DNA of 64,000 bases, taken from the NCBI RefSeq assembly GCF_028471905.1, contig NZ_CP116902.1:1400501-1464500 (forward strand), read 5' to 3'. Positions within the stretch are counted from its first letter, which is position 1, and each line of letters opens with the position of its first letter. The stretch comes from Aneurinibacillus uraniidurans. GTDB taxonomy: Bacteria; Bacillota; Bacilli; Aneurinibacillales; Aneurinibacillaceae. Position numbers and translations under genes: made by a program. The notes beneath the pieces were generated by a model. That model was not told where the DNA came from, searched no databases, and was given only the letters and a program-made list of their open reading frames with translations. Shown one piece after another: positions 16,694 through 25,000 of this stretch.

Positions 16694-17848
16694 ATGATTT
16701 TCCGAAAAGGAGAGTTTTTCAATGGTCCTGGGGGACTTGCGCTTGGAGCAAGCTGGGCTGAAGTTATAGATAGTATGGGAGAAGAATTTAGGGTAGTTCA
16801 TCAGTGGTCTAATGACATTTGTGAGTATGCATGCCAAACTTATAGGAACAATATCTGCTCGGATAGACCGGAAACGGTCATTCAAGGTCCTGTTCAGGAG
16901 ATAGATATTGAAAGTCTTCCTCCGATTGATGCCTTTTCCTTTGGTTTTCCCTGCAATGATTACAGCAATGTTGGGGAGAAGAAAGGAATGGAGGGAGAAT
17001 ACGGCCCTTTATATTCATATGGTGTGAGGGTATTAAGGCATCATAGACCTCAATGGTTTATTGCAGAGAATGTTAGTGGGCTTCAGAGTGCAAACGAAGG
17101 AAAAGCCTTTCTTAAAATTTTATCCGAGCTTGAGGGCGCGGGATACGATATTGTACCGCATCTTTATAAATTTGAAGAATACGGCGTTCCGCAGACAAGA
17201 CACAGAATTATCATTGTAGGTATCCGCCGAGATTTAAATTTAAAGTTTAAGATCCCGGCTCCAACACACCTAAATCAATATGAGACAGCAGAAAGAGCTC
17301 TTACAGAACCGCCAATTGATGCAGAGGCGCCTAATCATGAATTTACTCGACATACTAAAAAAGTAATTGAAATGCTTGATTCGATTCCGGAAGGTGGAAA
17401 TGCATGGCATGAAGCTATACCTGAACACCTGAGACTGAATGTAAAAGGTGCTCGGATGAGTCAAATCTATAGAAGGCTTCGTGCAGATGCTCCTGCATAT
17501 ACCGTTACAGGAAGCGGCGGTGGTGGAACCCACGTCTATCACTGGAGTGAATCCCGTGCATTAACAAACAGAGAGCGTGCAAGACTGCAAACATTCCCGG
17601 ATGATTTCGTGTTTGAAGGAGGAAAAGAAAAGGTTCGCCAGCAGGTCGGTATGGCTGTTCCTCCGTTAGGTGCCAAGGTAATTGTAGAAGCTATATTAAA
17701 AACTTTTGCCGGTATACCATATGAGCATATAGAGCCTAAATGGAATATTGATGAGATGATAAAGAACTTTAGAGAAGAAGAAAAGAATGAAGAAATTAAG
17801 AAAGAGAAAGAAGAAGGGCAGATCGCTCTTTCACTCTCAGAAGTATAA
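16694..17848 (+). CDS. drmMII: DNA (cytosine-5-)-methyltransferase, DISARM DrmMII-like
   Basis: A 384-aa C5 methyltransferase with motifs in canonical order. Motif I is FFNGPGGLALG (residues 9-19). Motif IV is FGFPCNDYSNVGE with the catalytic cysteine near residue 89. Motif VI is ENVSG (about 125), motif VIII QTRHRIIIVG (about 165), motif IX RRLRADAPAYTVTGSGGGG, and motif X GMAVPPLGAKVI (about 320). PCNDYS replaces the usual PCQxFS, which I associate with the DrmMII group. In DISARM this enzyme marks host DNA as self. The C-terminal tail is very charged (EEEKNEEIKKEKEEG). GGAGG is 7 nt upstream. It lies 115 nt after the glycosylase and ends at a shared terminator. Confidence 0.88.
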   Translation: MIFRKGEFFNGPGGLALGASWAEVIDSMGEEFRVVHQWSNDICEYACQTYRNNICSDRPETVIQGPVQEIDIESLPPIDAFSFGFPCNDYSNVGEKKGMEGEYGPLYSYGVRVLRHHRPQWFIAENVSGLQSANEGKAFLKILSELEGAGYDIVPHLYKFEEYGVPQTRHRIIIVGIRRDLNLKFKIPAPTHLNQYETAERALTEPPIDAEAPNHEFTRHTKKVIEMLDSIPEGGNAWHEAIPEHLRLNVKGARMSQIYRRLRADAPAYTVTGSGGGGTHVYHWSESRALTNRERARLQTFPDDFVFEGGKEKVRQQVGMAVPPLGAKVIVEAILKTFAGIPYEHIEPKWNIDEMIKNFREEEKNEEIKKEKEEGQIALSLSEV

Positions 17849-17858
17849 GAAACATCAA

Positions 17859-17888
17859 AAGGCCTCCTTCAGCTTTAAGGAGGCCTTA
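17859..17888. terminator. Bidirectional terminator between methyltransferase and McrC-like gene
   Basis: AAGGCCTCCTT pairs perfectly with AAGGAGGCCTT across 7 nt and lies between two converging genes. Confidence 0.8.
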
Positions 17889-17891
17889 CGT

Positions 17892-19184
17892 TTATATACT
17901 GCTGTACTGAGTGGTACAGTGTTCTAATATGGAGTTAAGTGTGGCTTTGAGATTGCTCCAGGAAGACATGTAAACCTCTTCTCCTTGTATAGGAAGTGGC
18001 TCTTTCATTCCGGACCAACCAACTAAGATGCCCTGCGGCTGAAGGGTTGTATCAAGGAAGTTTTCATAGTCTTTTAGGTAACCAAACAGTTTATAAGCTC
18101 CATCCACTAGATACTGCCGGCTCTTCGAACGCTTTACTTCGATGATGCAGTATTTTTTTATTTGGTCTTTTTCCCACTCTAAGATGATATCTGGACGTCT
18201 AAGTTTATCGCTCAGTCCATATTTCCTCATTAATTCGCTGTACTTACTGGCACGCGTAAATGCCTTAGGAACTCCCTGATAGTAAATTTTCAGTGTTACA
18301 CCATCTTTTTTCAATACACTCACAATATTAGAGCCACTTCCGATCAAGCTTACTTTTCGTTCAGTCCATCCAGCATTTCGTGCCGAATTAATAACAGAGA
18401 ACAGCACAGCAATTTCATACAGGGTATTTCTGTCGAGTGGCTCCAGGATTTGATTAGAAAGTTTCTCTTTTAAAAAAGAAGCAGGATGTTTTTTATACTG
18501 ATAGAAATTCTTTGCTGCAAGAGCAAGCTCACTGTACATAGCTCCACGAACTCGTTCCGTACTTTCAATAAGCCTCTCAGATAGATCGTGAAGTTCCCCA
18601 ATCTTACGAATATAAGGATTTCTGAGCAGTTCAGAACATTTTTTGGTTAATAAAGAAGCAGTATAACTCCATTTTTGTTTTTTCTGGTCACTGAAGTTCA
18701 ACTGTTCTTCTTCAATTTCTGCATCGGATATTGATTGAGAAATGGCGTAAATTTGTTTTAACAGAAAAAGAAGGACGCGATTTTCAGGCAAATCAAATAC
18801 AGAAGATCGCTGACTGTAAACGAACAGGGAAGGATCTAGACCGTTGAAGTAGCGTGCAGTATATGTACGTCCCCATTGAATCTGTCCCCTGATTTCTCCT
18901 CGTTTGGTATGTACTTCCCTAACCGAAACTTTTGACAGCCGATTTAGAACAGCAGGAGCGGTTTCATAAACCAGTCTTTTAACTTCCGGAGACAATATAA
19001 AATGAGTGTCCAGAAGTATACGGAAGTTTTTAGGTGAAAGCTTCGTCAGCTCTAAAAAGATTTCTTCAGAAGATGCTGATAAGGAAGCATTGTTTTGGAT
19101 AAAACGCCAAAGCTGTCCGCTGACAGTGCGGACTATTTCTTTATGGGTTTCTTTTGACCAGCAGTCGGCTTGATGATTAAACAT
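17892..19184 (-). CDS. McrC-like DUF2357 PD-(D/E)XK nuclease
   Basis: The 430-aa protein has an alpha-helical N-terminal two thirds, as in DUF2357 proteins. A C-terminal nuclease core follows, with RRPDIILEWEKDQIKKYC and then IIEVKRSKSRQYLVDGAYKL, the D...ExK pattern of PD-(D/E)XK enzymes. In McrBC systems this subunit cleaves DNA when driven by the McrB motor. It follows the McrB-like gene by 11 nt and is cotranscribed with it. The motif residues look intact. The modification that is sensed cannot be read from sequence. Confidence 0.85.
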   Translation of the reverse strand: MFNHQADCWSKETHKEIVRTVSGQLWRFIQNNASLSASSEEIFLELTKLSPKNFRILLDTHFILSPEVKRLVYETAPAVLNRLSKVSVREVHTKRGEIRGQIQWGRTYTARYFNGLDPSLFVYSQRSSVFDLPENRVLLFLLKQIYAISQSISDAEIEEEQLNFSDQKKQKWSYTASLLTKKCSELLRNPYIRKIGELHDLSERLIESTERVRGAMYSELALAAKNFYQYKKHPASFLKEKLSNQILEPLDRNTLYEIAVLFSVINSARNAGWTERKVSLIGSGSNIVSVLKKDGVTLKIYYQGVPKAFTRASKYSELMRKYGLSDKLRRPDIILEWEKDQIKKYCIIEVKRSKSRQYLVDGAYKLFGYLKDYENFLDTTLQPQGILVGWSGMKEPLPIQGEEVYMSSWSNLKATLNSILEHCTTQYSSI

Positions 19185-19195
19185 ATACCATGCAC

Positions 19196-20827
19196 CTATT
19201 CTATGTCTTCTTGCGAATCTTCTACTTCGTCTTCATCAGCAAACGATAAATCTTCATTAATAGAATCAAAAGCGTTCCTGGACATCTCAAAGAAATCAGT
19301 CAGGTAGCGGCTGAGCTTTGTGCGCTCTTCTGGTGAGAGAAGAGAAGACAGTTCTTTGTAAAAATTCTTAATTTCGCTGGTTGTGAGTCCCTCATATTGA
19401 GGAAGAATCGAACTGCAGAGTCCCTCTATTCTGCCGGTCTCATTTGAAATCTTAATATACTCAAGAAACTCCAGGAGAACGGCTGGACCGATTGGTTTTG
19501 GTGAACAGTCAATAACCTTCCTAACAAAGTCCTTATTCGTGTTCTGTATTCCTTTAGCATCAATGAGTGAGTGCATATATACGGTTCCTGGAATGGGAAT
19601 CTCGATAAATGCAAAACGTCTCATAAAGGCGTAGGAAAGAGAAAATAAGCTGTTTTTGTCAAAAGTATTCATAGTAGCGATGATACGCCAATTCTTTCCG
19701 ACATAGTATGTGCCGGAAGCAGAATCATAATAGCTTTTCAGGCCGCCGTAATTTTTAATGCTGATAAGCTGGTCAGAAGCCTGACTTTTGAAAGGAAGCT
19801 GAACATCTTTACCGGACAGCACAGTGAAAAGCTGTCCAAATGCTTTATCGGCTTCTGCACGGTTAATTTCATCAATGATGAGCCATTTGTCCTCACGGAT
19901 GCTTCTAAGGAAAATACCCTCCTGAAAAACAAGCTTTCCATCATTATCAGGCATATAGCCGCCAATTGTATCGAAAGTGCTCCAATCAGCAGTAGCCGTA
20001 GTAATTAAATAACCACTAGTAAATTGTGTTCTTATTCCTTCCTGAGAAGCTCTTTCGGCAATTTCTGTTTTTCCTGTTCCAGGAGGACCGATGAGAATTA
20101 AATGTTTTCCGATATTAACGTAGTTGCGCAGTGTCTCTAAGGGATGAAGCTCCATTTCGAAACTGCTTTTTATTGCGGCTAAGTCTGGATCGAACGTCTG
20201 TGAGAATTCAATACCACTGTATTGTTCCTCTGATTCAGAGATAGTAGTAGGTAGCTGCCCGAAATAAAGAGTTTGTGGAATGAGATATTCCATCTGATCC
20301 TTGGCTTTGATCATAAACTTGTTGTCAAAGATAAGGGCAATTTCCTCTTCCAACTTCGGGTATTTATCCAGGATGGCACGAACGAGGGCAAGAGCTTTGA
20401 TGTACTCTACCTCGGAAATAGCTTGGTTGGGCTCCCACTTTGTCATAGGTCCAATACCTATGGTGTTGTAAGCATCTGCGTAAGAAAGTAGATCATGTCT
20501 GCTGAGAGTGGTGTTTAAAAGCACTTCAACACTGATTTTTATTTTGAAATTTTTTTTATAGTAGCCAATATCATAAGGTTTTTCAACAATTCTACCTATA
20601 CCAATCAAACCCGTTTCCCACGTTATCTCTGCTTTTGCTTTATCTCCCCCTAACACGATGAATACGATTTGGCCAATGTGAAGCTGATCTTTAAAGATGT
20701 TTAGGCCGTCGATTTCGATATTAGATTCCTTATTTAGAATAGCGCTGACTGTAGCGGGTGTTTTAGTTCTGATGCTGTAAAATGTGCTGTTTAGTTCGTT
20801 CGACTCCAGTAATCCCATTTGTGTCAT
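19196..20827 (-). CDS. McrB-like AAA+ NTPase
   Basis: A 543-aa motor protein. Walker A LIGPPGTGKTEIAERA is near residues 243-258. Walker B plus sensor is WLIIDEINRAEADKAFGQLF (about 315-334), the DEINRA form shared by McrB/MoxR-like restriction motors. Sensor 1 is RIIATMNTFDK. Before the motor, residues about 40-120 contain QIVFIVLGG and LIGIGRIVEKPYDI, which resemble an EVE/PUA-type base-reading domain; that part is inference. It is transcribed with the DUF2357 nuclease and follows a broken gene that was probably the third component. Confidence 0.88.
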   Translation of the reverse strand: MTQMGLLESNELNSTFYSIRTKTPATVSAILNKESNIEIDGLNIFKDQLHIGQIVFIVLGGDKAKAEITWETGLIGIGRIVEKPYDIGYYKKNFKIKISVEVLLNTTLSRHDLLSYADAYNTIGIGPMTKWEPNQAISEVEYIKALALVRAILDKYPKLEEEIALIFDNKFMIKAKDQMEYLIPQTLYFGQLPTTISESEEQYSGIEFSQTFDPDLAAIKSSFEMELHPLETLRNYVNIGKHLILIGPPGTGKTEIAERASQEGIRTQFTSGYLITTATADWSTFDTIGGYMPDNDGKLVFQEGIFLRSIREDKWLIIDEINRAEADKAFGQLFTVLSGKDVQLPFKSQASDQLISIKNYGGLKSYYDSASGTYYVGKNWRIIATMNTFDKNSLFSLSYAFMRRFAFIEIPIPGTVYMHSLIDAKGIQNTNKDFVRKVIDCSPKPIGPAVLLEFLEYIKISNETGRIEGLCSSILPQYEGLTTSEIKNFYKELSSLLSPEERTKLSRYLTDFFEMSRNAFDSINEDLSFADEDEVEDSQEDIE

Positions 20828-20851
20828 AATGTATGTTTTGTCCTCTCTAAG

Positions 20852-21715
20852 TTAAAATTGCAGCTCTATTTGTAAATCAGATTCTTTAACAGGCATAGGT
20901 TCTTCAAATTCAAGAATCGTAAAGCTTTCCGGTAAAATTTATGTTGCTCTAGTAAGGTTATATTCATCTTGGAGCAGAGTAAATGATTCCTGTGTACCTT
21001 GAATAACATTTATTGAGTCTGAAATAAGCTGTAAAAGCTTTTCAGAAGTTAAACGATGAGGTCTAAAGTTTAATTCTAAGCCGTCAAGCGACCAGTTGCT
21101 AAACTTGAATGATTTTCATTTAACCGGATTGCTGCACCAGAGGGGACTAGTGTCGTCTGGCGTTTGAAAGGTAATATGATGCTTAGTGCCTGTAGCCCAT
21201 CCACTGGGAGCGGTATCAATAGGAACAATTTGTAGTTTGTCCAAGTCAGGCTCTTCATAAATTTCGTTTATATCAAATAGCATCGGACAAGCATAGCAAA
21301 CATATGTATTTTTAATAGATTTTAATCGTAACAAAGTTTCATGCTGAGATAGTCCCGTAGTTTTTTTAGGTTTTAGGGATATTTCTGAGCGATAGTAGGG
21401 AGTACGGTAGCCTTTTGGAGAGTGTGAATTCTTGTTAGTCATTTTTTTAACCAGTTTAAACTGCATAAAATAACCAGAGTAAAACTTATTTATGGAATGT
21501 TTATTGTTTGCAATAGTTGACGTTAATTCATCTAACAGGTCGTCGGTACTTAGAGCTGTTCGTGCCCATCCCTGGTCAAATCCTACCCAACCTTCTTTTC
21601 GAGGGGACGGTTTTAACATCCTTAAAAATCCAGGTCCAAAGCATGTTTTAAATGATTCAACAATAGCCTTATGAAAATGCATTTCTAACAGGGCTTCTGT
21701 AATTGCATCGCTCAT
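20852..21715 (-). pseudogene. Broken upstream gene of the McrBC-like operon (two in-frame stops)
   Basis: From the ATG at 21715 the frame gives 199 residues (MSDAITEALLEMHFHKAIVE..., ...SPLWCSNPVK), then TGA at 21116-21118. The same frame continues with plausible protein (KSFKFSNWSLDGLELNFRPH...) to a TAA at 20939-20941 and resumes with LPESFTILEFEEPMPVKESD to its natural stop just before the McrB-like start. The restored product would be about 287 aa. I do not recognise the family. Context suggests a specificity or accessory component of the McrBC-like system that has been inactivated, unless the first 199 residues work alone. Confidence 0.7.
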
Positions 21716-22470
21716 GATGAATATCTCCTTAGAAAGGCAGTAAGTCTAATTCTTAATAATCGATATTAAATAGGCACATTAAAATACTGTCCGTACTATC
21801 AAATTTTAAAAAAAGGTCTAGCTTAATATCGACTCTATTAACACCTTTGTTTTAAATTATACTCATTTTCCAAGATTTATAAAGATCGGACTAGGAAAAA
21901 AGGTATAGATGAAGTACAGTAAAAAATAGGGACACAGAGATTACATGTAGCAAGTAACGAAGCAACCGCGCTAAGGAGGGGGGCATCATCACTGTCAACC
22001 CTATATTTATCACAATTGAAGGACTATTTATATACTCATTCGCAGGTGCATAATGGGGCATAGTGTTTTTTGTTATATTTTGATGAACAAATCATGCAGT
22101 GATTTGGAATAATTTCAAAAATGATAGAACTAGCTAAAAGTCTGTGTACATTATATCTTTTTCAATTTGGATGCTCGAGTTTATATTAAAAAGGCTAAAG
22201 TCAGCTATTATTAGAAACTGAAACTATACTAACTACAATGACGGTCCTCTAACCCTTATTAATTGAATTCAAAAGGAACATATAAAGAGAATATTGTAAG
22301 TAACACTCAACTTTGACTCAGAAGGGAAACAAATAAAATAATAAGTAACTTAGAGGCTGAGCAGTTACTCAATTTTAAATTAGATCAGACATTTAAATAT
22401 TGTCCGATATGTATGATAAATAGATTGGTACTATATAACAATTTATTTTTGAGAAAGAGGTGAATATAAA
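21716..22470. other. Divergent intergenic region between the McrBC-like and DISARM-like operons
   Basis: 755 bp of AT-rich DNA without a convincing gene. Related motifs sit near each operon: AAAATACTGTCCGTACTATC at about 21780-21799 and AAATATTGTCCGATATGTAT at about 22393-22412, each 65-80 bp from a start codon. A short frame after AAGGAGGGGGGC (about 21975) lacks a start codon. Promoters for both operons must lie here. Confidence 0.45.
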
Positions 22471-23451
22471 ATGATTATTAAGAATTTAAAGATTCTTAAT
22501 AAAGGGATGTCCATGGATTTACCTGATTGGATGAATTTCGCATTCCGATTAGGTGCATTTATAAATGAACATGGGATTAAGTATAAAAAAACAATGAAAA
22601 TAATACTTTCTCTTCCCAGTGAACAATTCTTTTCTGTGTTAATTGCAATGGGGATAGCGGACAAGGCTTTTTCTATTAATAAACAGATGAGATCAATTAG
22701 AAAAAAAGTCCTAAGTTTAGAAAAAGGAAGCCGAATTATCTATCGAGATGAAGAGTCTTCTAGAAAAGCCTCAGTAATTTCTGTAGAGCCAAGTCCTGTA
22801 TTTGAAAATGAAATGATTCTTAAAATTAAAGACAGAAATATTGAAAGAGGTATTCCTGAAAGACAATGGATGGACAGGGTTACGTTGCTAGATGAAGAAT
22901 TCGATGAAATCAAAAGGACGAGAAAAGTAGGTAAAAACCAGAGGTTAGGTTTGGATAGCAGCCGTTTGTTAAAAGCGCTGTATTCCCCTAGTCAGTTACA
23001 TAAAGTTGCTTTTTACCCGGGAGATACTTTTTATTTAATTGGAAATCCCGCACAAATAACGGAAACAATGAATGAAGAAATTTTTTTCTACAATGGGGTT
23101 CGCGGCTCGATTGCGGATTTTCTTTATTTAGATAACAGCAATAGTTATACAAATGGAAAATTATTTTCATCGCAAATGAAAAAAAATGATGTTGAGATAA
23201 ATGTAGAAGTACCAGTTATTTATTCAGATCTACATAGTTTTTTGAAGCAAGATAAATATTTTTCCGAAAATCCGAAAATTATTTTATCGGGTAGAACTGA
23301 TAACGAAAACAGACTGCATGAGGCAAGGGAAGACTTGAAAAGGAAGATATTTCAGGATAACCATAAATTTGTTACTGAGGAAATCGCCGAATATCTAAAA
23401 TCCACTGAGACCTGCGTACCTTGCGGAGTTGAGTTCTTTGCTTGGAGGTAA
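22471..23451 (+). CDS. drmE: DrmE-like DISARM protein, N-terminal part
   Basis: A 326-aa protein that I assign to DrmE mainly from position, directly upstream of drmA and drmB and next to a drmMII-type methyltransferase. GAAAGAGGTG precedes the ATG. It is soluble and has no recognisable catalytic motif. It ends ...TCVPCGVEFFAWR followed by TAA TAA. The next gene begins 6 nt later in the same reading frame, so the two may be halves of one larger DrmE. AT content is high, like the rest of this operon and unlike the dap region, which suggests acquisition. Confidence 0.6.
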   Translation: MIIKNLKILNKGMSMDLPDWMNFAFRLGAFINEHGIKYKKTMKIILSLPSEQFFSVLIAMGIADKAFSINKQMRSIRKKVLSLEKGSRIIYRDEESSRKASVISVEPSPVFENEMILKIKDRNIERGIPERQWMDRVTLLDEEFDEIKRTRKVGKNQRLGLDSSRLLKALYSPSQLHKVAFYPGDTFYLIGNPAQITETMNEEIFFYNGVRGSIADFLYLDNSNSYTNGKLFSSQMKKNDVEINVEVPVIYSDLHSFLKQDKYFSENPKIILSGRTDNENRLHEAREDLKRKIFQDNHKFVTEEIAEYLKSTETCVPCGVEFFAWR

Positions 23452-23457
23452 TAATTA

Positions 23458-24981
23458 ATGAAATTTAGTAGTGTATTAGATTTATATAGTTTAGAAAAGA
23501 GTATTGTTTTATTTAAACATGTAAAAAGTGACCAGTTATTACCGTTAGCTAATAGTATTGAGAAATTTAGAGTGGAAACCCAGAATAGATACGATAATGA
23601 TGAACATTTGATAGAGGTTTTGAACTTACTAAAGAAAGTATTTTTTAAGTTAGCAGGCAGTTTGCTACCGTATAACAAAGTTGTTAATAAGGATATTGAG
23701 GATCAGATTCTTTCTAAATTCCATCAAATTAAGAACAGTTACCCTGATCTATTTTCAAGTGTTGTAATTCAAATAGCGAAATTATTTAAGCAAGTGATAG
23801 AACAAACATTTAATAATTTGTGTGATTACATATATGAGTATATTAATAGCAGGGCAAAAGCAGGGTTAAAGGTAGCGATTGTCACAAAAAGAGCGATTTC
23901 AATTGAGGAAAGACAAATAATTAACAATCAATTGAAATCCTTTGTAAAGATGAGCTATTTTACTGAGAACAGCTTTAGAAAAGATATTGAAATCTTTGAT
24001 GAGGTTATTTACATTGGAAATCCAACTTATTTTGGTGAATATGTTAAAAATACATTTAAAGGAAGGTTCGTTACGTTTATATCCTACGATATTTTTACAA
24101 ATTCTTTAAGTCCCAAAAAAGTATTTGAAGATATTGAGAGAAAAAGTATATATAGCACACTGTATGAAAATGTCTCTTTTGGGGAGTCACTAGAAAGGAA
24201 AGGCAATATTGATTTAGAACAAGATGGATTATTACATTCGGCAGTAAGCAAATTCTTAGAGGAGCAGGAAACTAACATAAATGATAGTTCTCAAGATGCT
24301 GTTGAAGCATGTGTTGTGTATTTAGAGAATGATCGCTTTTTATTTGCTCCAATAGACTCAAAAATCCGTGTTTTTTCACCACATGAAAAAAGTAATTTAA
24401 TTAAACAAATAAATTTTAAAGACATAGAGGAGGATGACTATATTGTTATTAGGAATGATAGGGATACCAAGTTGATTGCAGAAGTAGCTGACCAAGACAT
24501 TTTAAAAACAAACGCAAAATATTATAGAAGTCTCCAAAATAAATGGAAGAATAAATTACGCTTCAATGTTCAAAGAAAAGGTATGAGAAAAGTAAGTGAT
24601 ATATTAATTAATAAATATCATATAAATACTGCTTCATTGGCTTCATTAAGATCTTGGTGTAATGAGGATTCTATTTGTCCAACTGAACTTCCTAAAATCC
24701 TAAAGGCTTTAAAGTACGATGAGAATAAAATAAAAGAAACGCATGAAACTATGAAGACAATACAGAGTGCACATAGAAAAGCAGGGAGAATTATTTCGGA
24801 AAAACTAATGAATGAACTGTCAAGTGATATATTAAAAGAATTACAAGAAAAAGGTTTTTACACCTTTATGTCAAGAGAGTTCAATGGAGCTTCATTTAAC
24901 ATTGAAAGAATTGTTTCAATAGATCGTTCAAAACACTTAATTGCACCATACAATCTTATAAAACCCATGAATATAGATTAA
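23458..24981 (+). CDS. drmE: DrmE-like DISARM protein, C-terminal part
   Basis: A 507-aa soluble protein in the same frame as the preceding gene and separated from it by two stop codons. It has its own GGAGG site 9 nt before the ATG, so separate translation is likely. The central part (about residues 140-230) contains LKVAIVTKRAISIEERQII and DEVIYIGNPTYFGEYVKN, a Rossmann-like or helicase-C-like alternation. No HKD phospholipase motif is visible, so it is not DrmC. Downstream drmA starts 19 nt after the stop. Function in DISARM is unknown. Confidence 0.6.
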   Translation: MKFSSVLDLYSLEKSIVLFKHVKSDQLLPLANSIEKFRVETQNRYDNDEHLIEVLNLLKKVFFKLAGSLLPYNKVVNKDIEDQILSKFHQIKNSYPDLFSSVVIQIAKLFKQVIEQTFNNLCDYIYEYINSRAKAGLKVAIVTKRAISIEERQIINNQLKSFVKMSYFTENSFRKDIEIFDEVIYIGNPTYFGEYVKNTFKGRFVTFISYDIFTNSLSPKKVFEDIERKSIYSTLYENVSFGESLERKGNIDLEQDGLLHSAVSKFLEEQETNINDSSQDAVEACVVYLENDRFLFAPIDSKIRVFSPHEKSNLIKQINFKDIEEDDYIVIRNDRDTKLIAEVADQDILKTNAKYYRSLQNKWKNKLRFNVQRKGMRKVSDILINKYHINTASLASLRSWCNEDSICPTELPKILKALKYDENKIKETHETMKTIQSAHRKAGRIISEKLMNELSSDILKELQEKGFYTFMSREFNGASFNIERIVSIDRSKHLIAPYNLIKPMNID

Positions 24982-25000
24982 TAAGAAAGGGATTATAACT

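Noticed and set aside
21950-22060. Short frame after AAGGAGGGGGGC ending FIYSFAGA
   Set aside because: No ATG, GTG or TTG at a usable distance from the ribosome-like sequence; left as part of the intergenic region.
23458-24981. Second DrmE-like piece as DrmC (phospholipase D)
   Set aside because: No HxKxxxxD motif is present in the protein.
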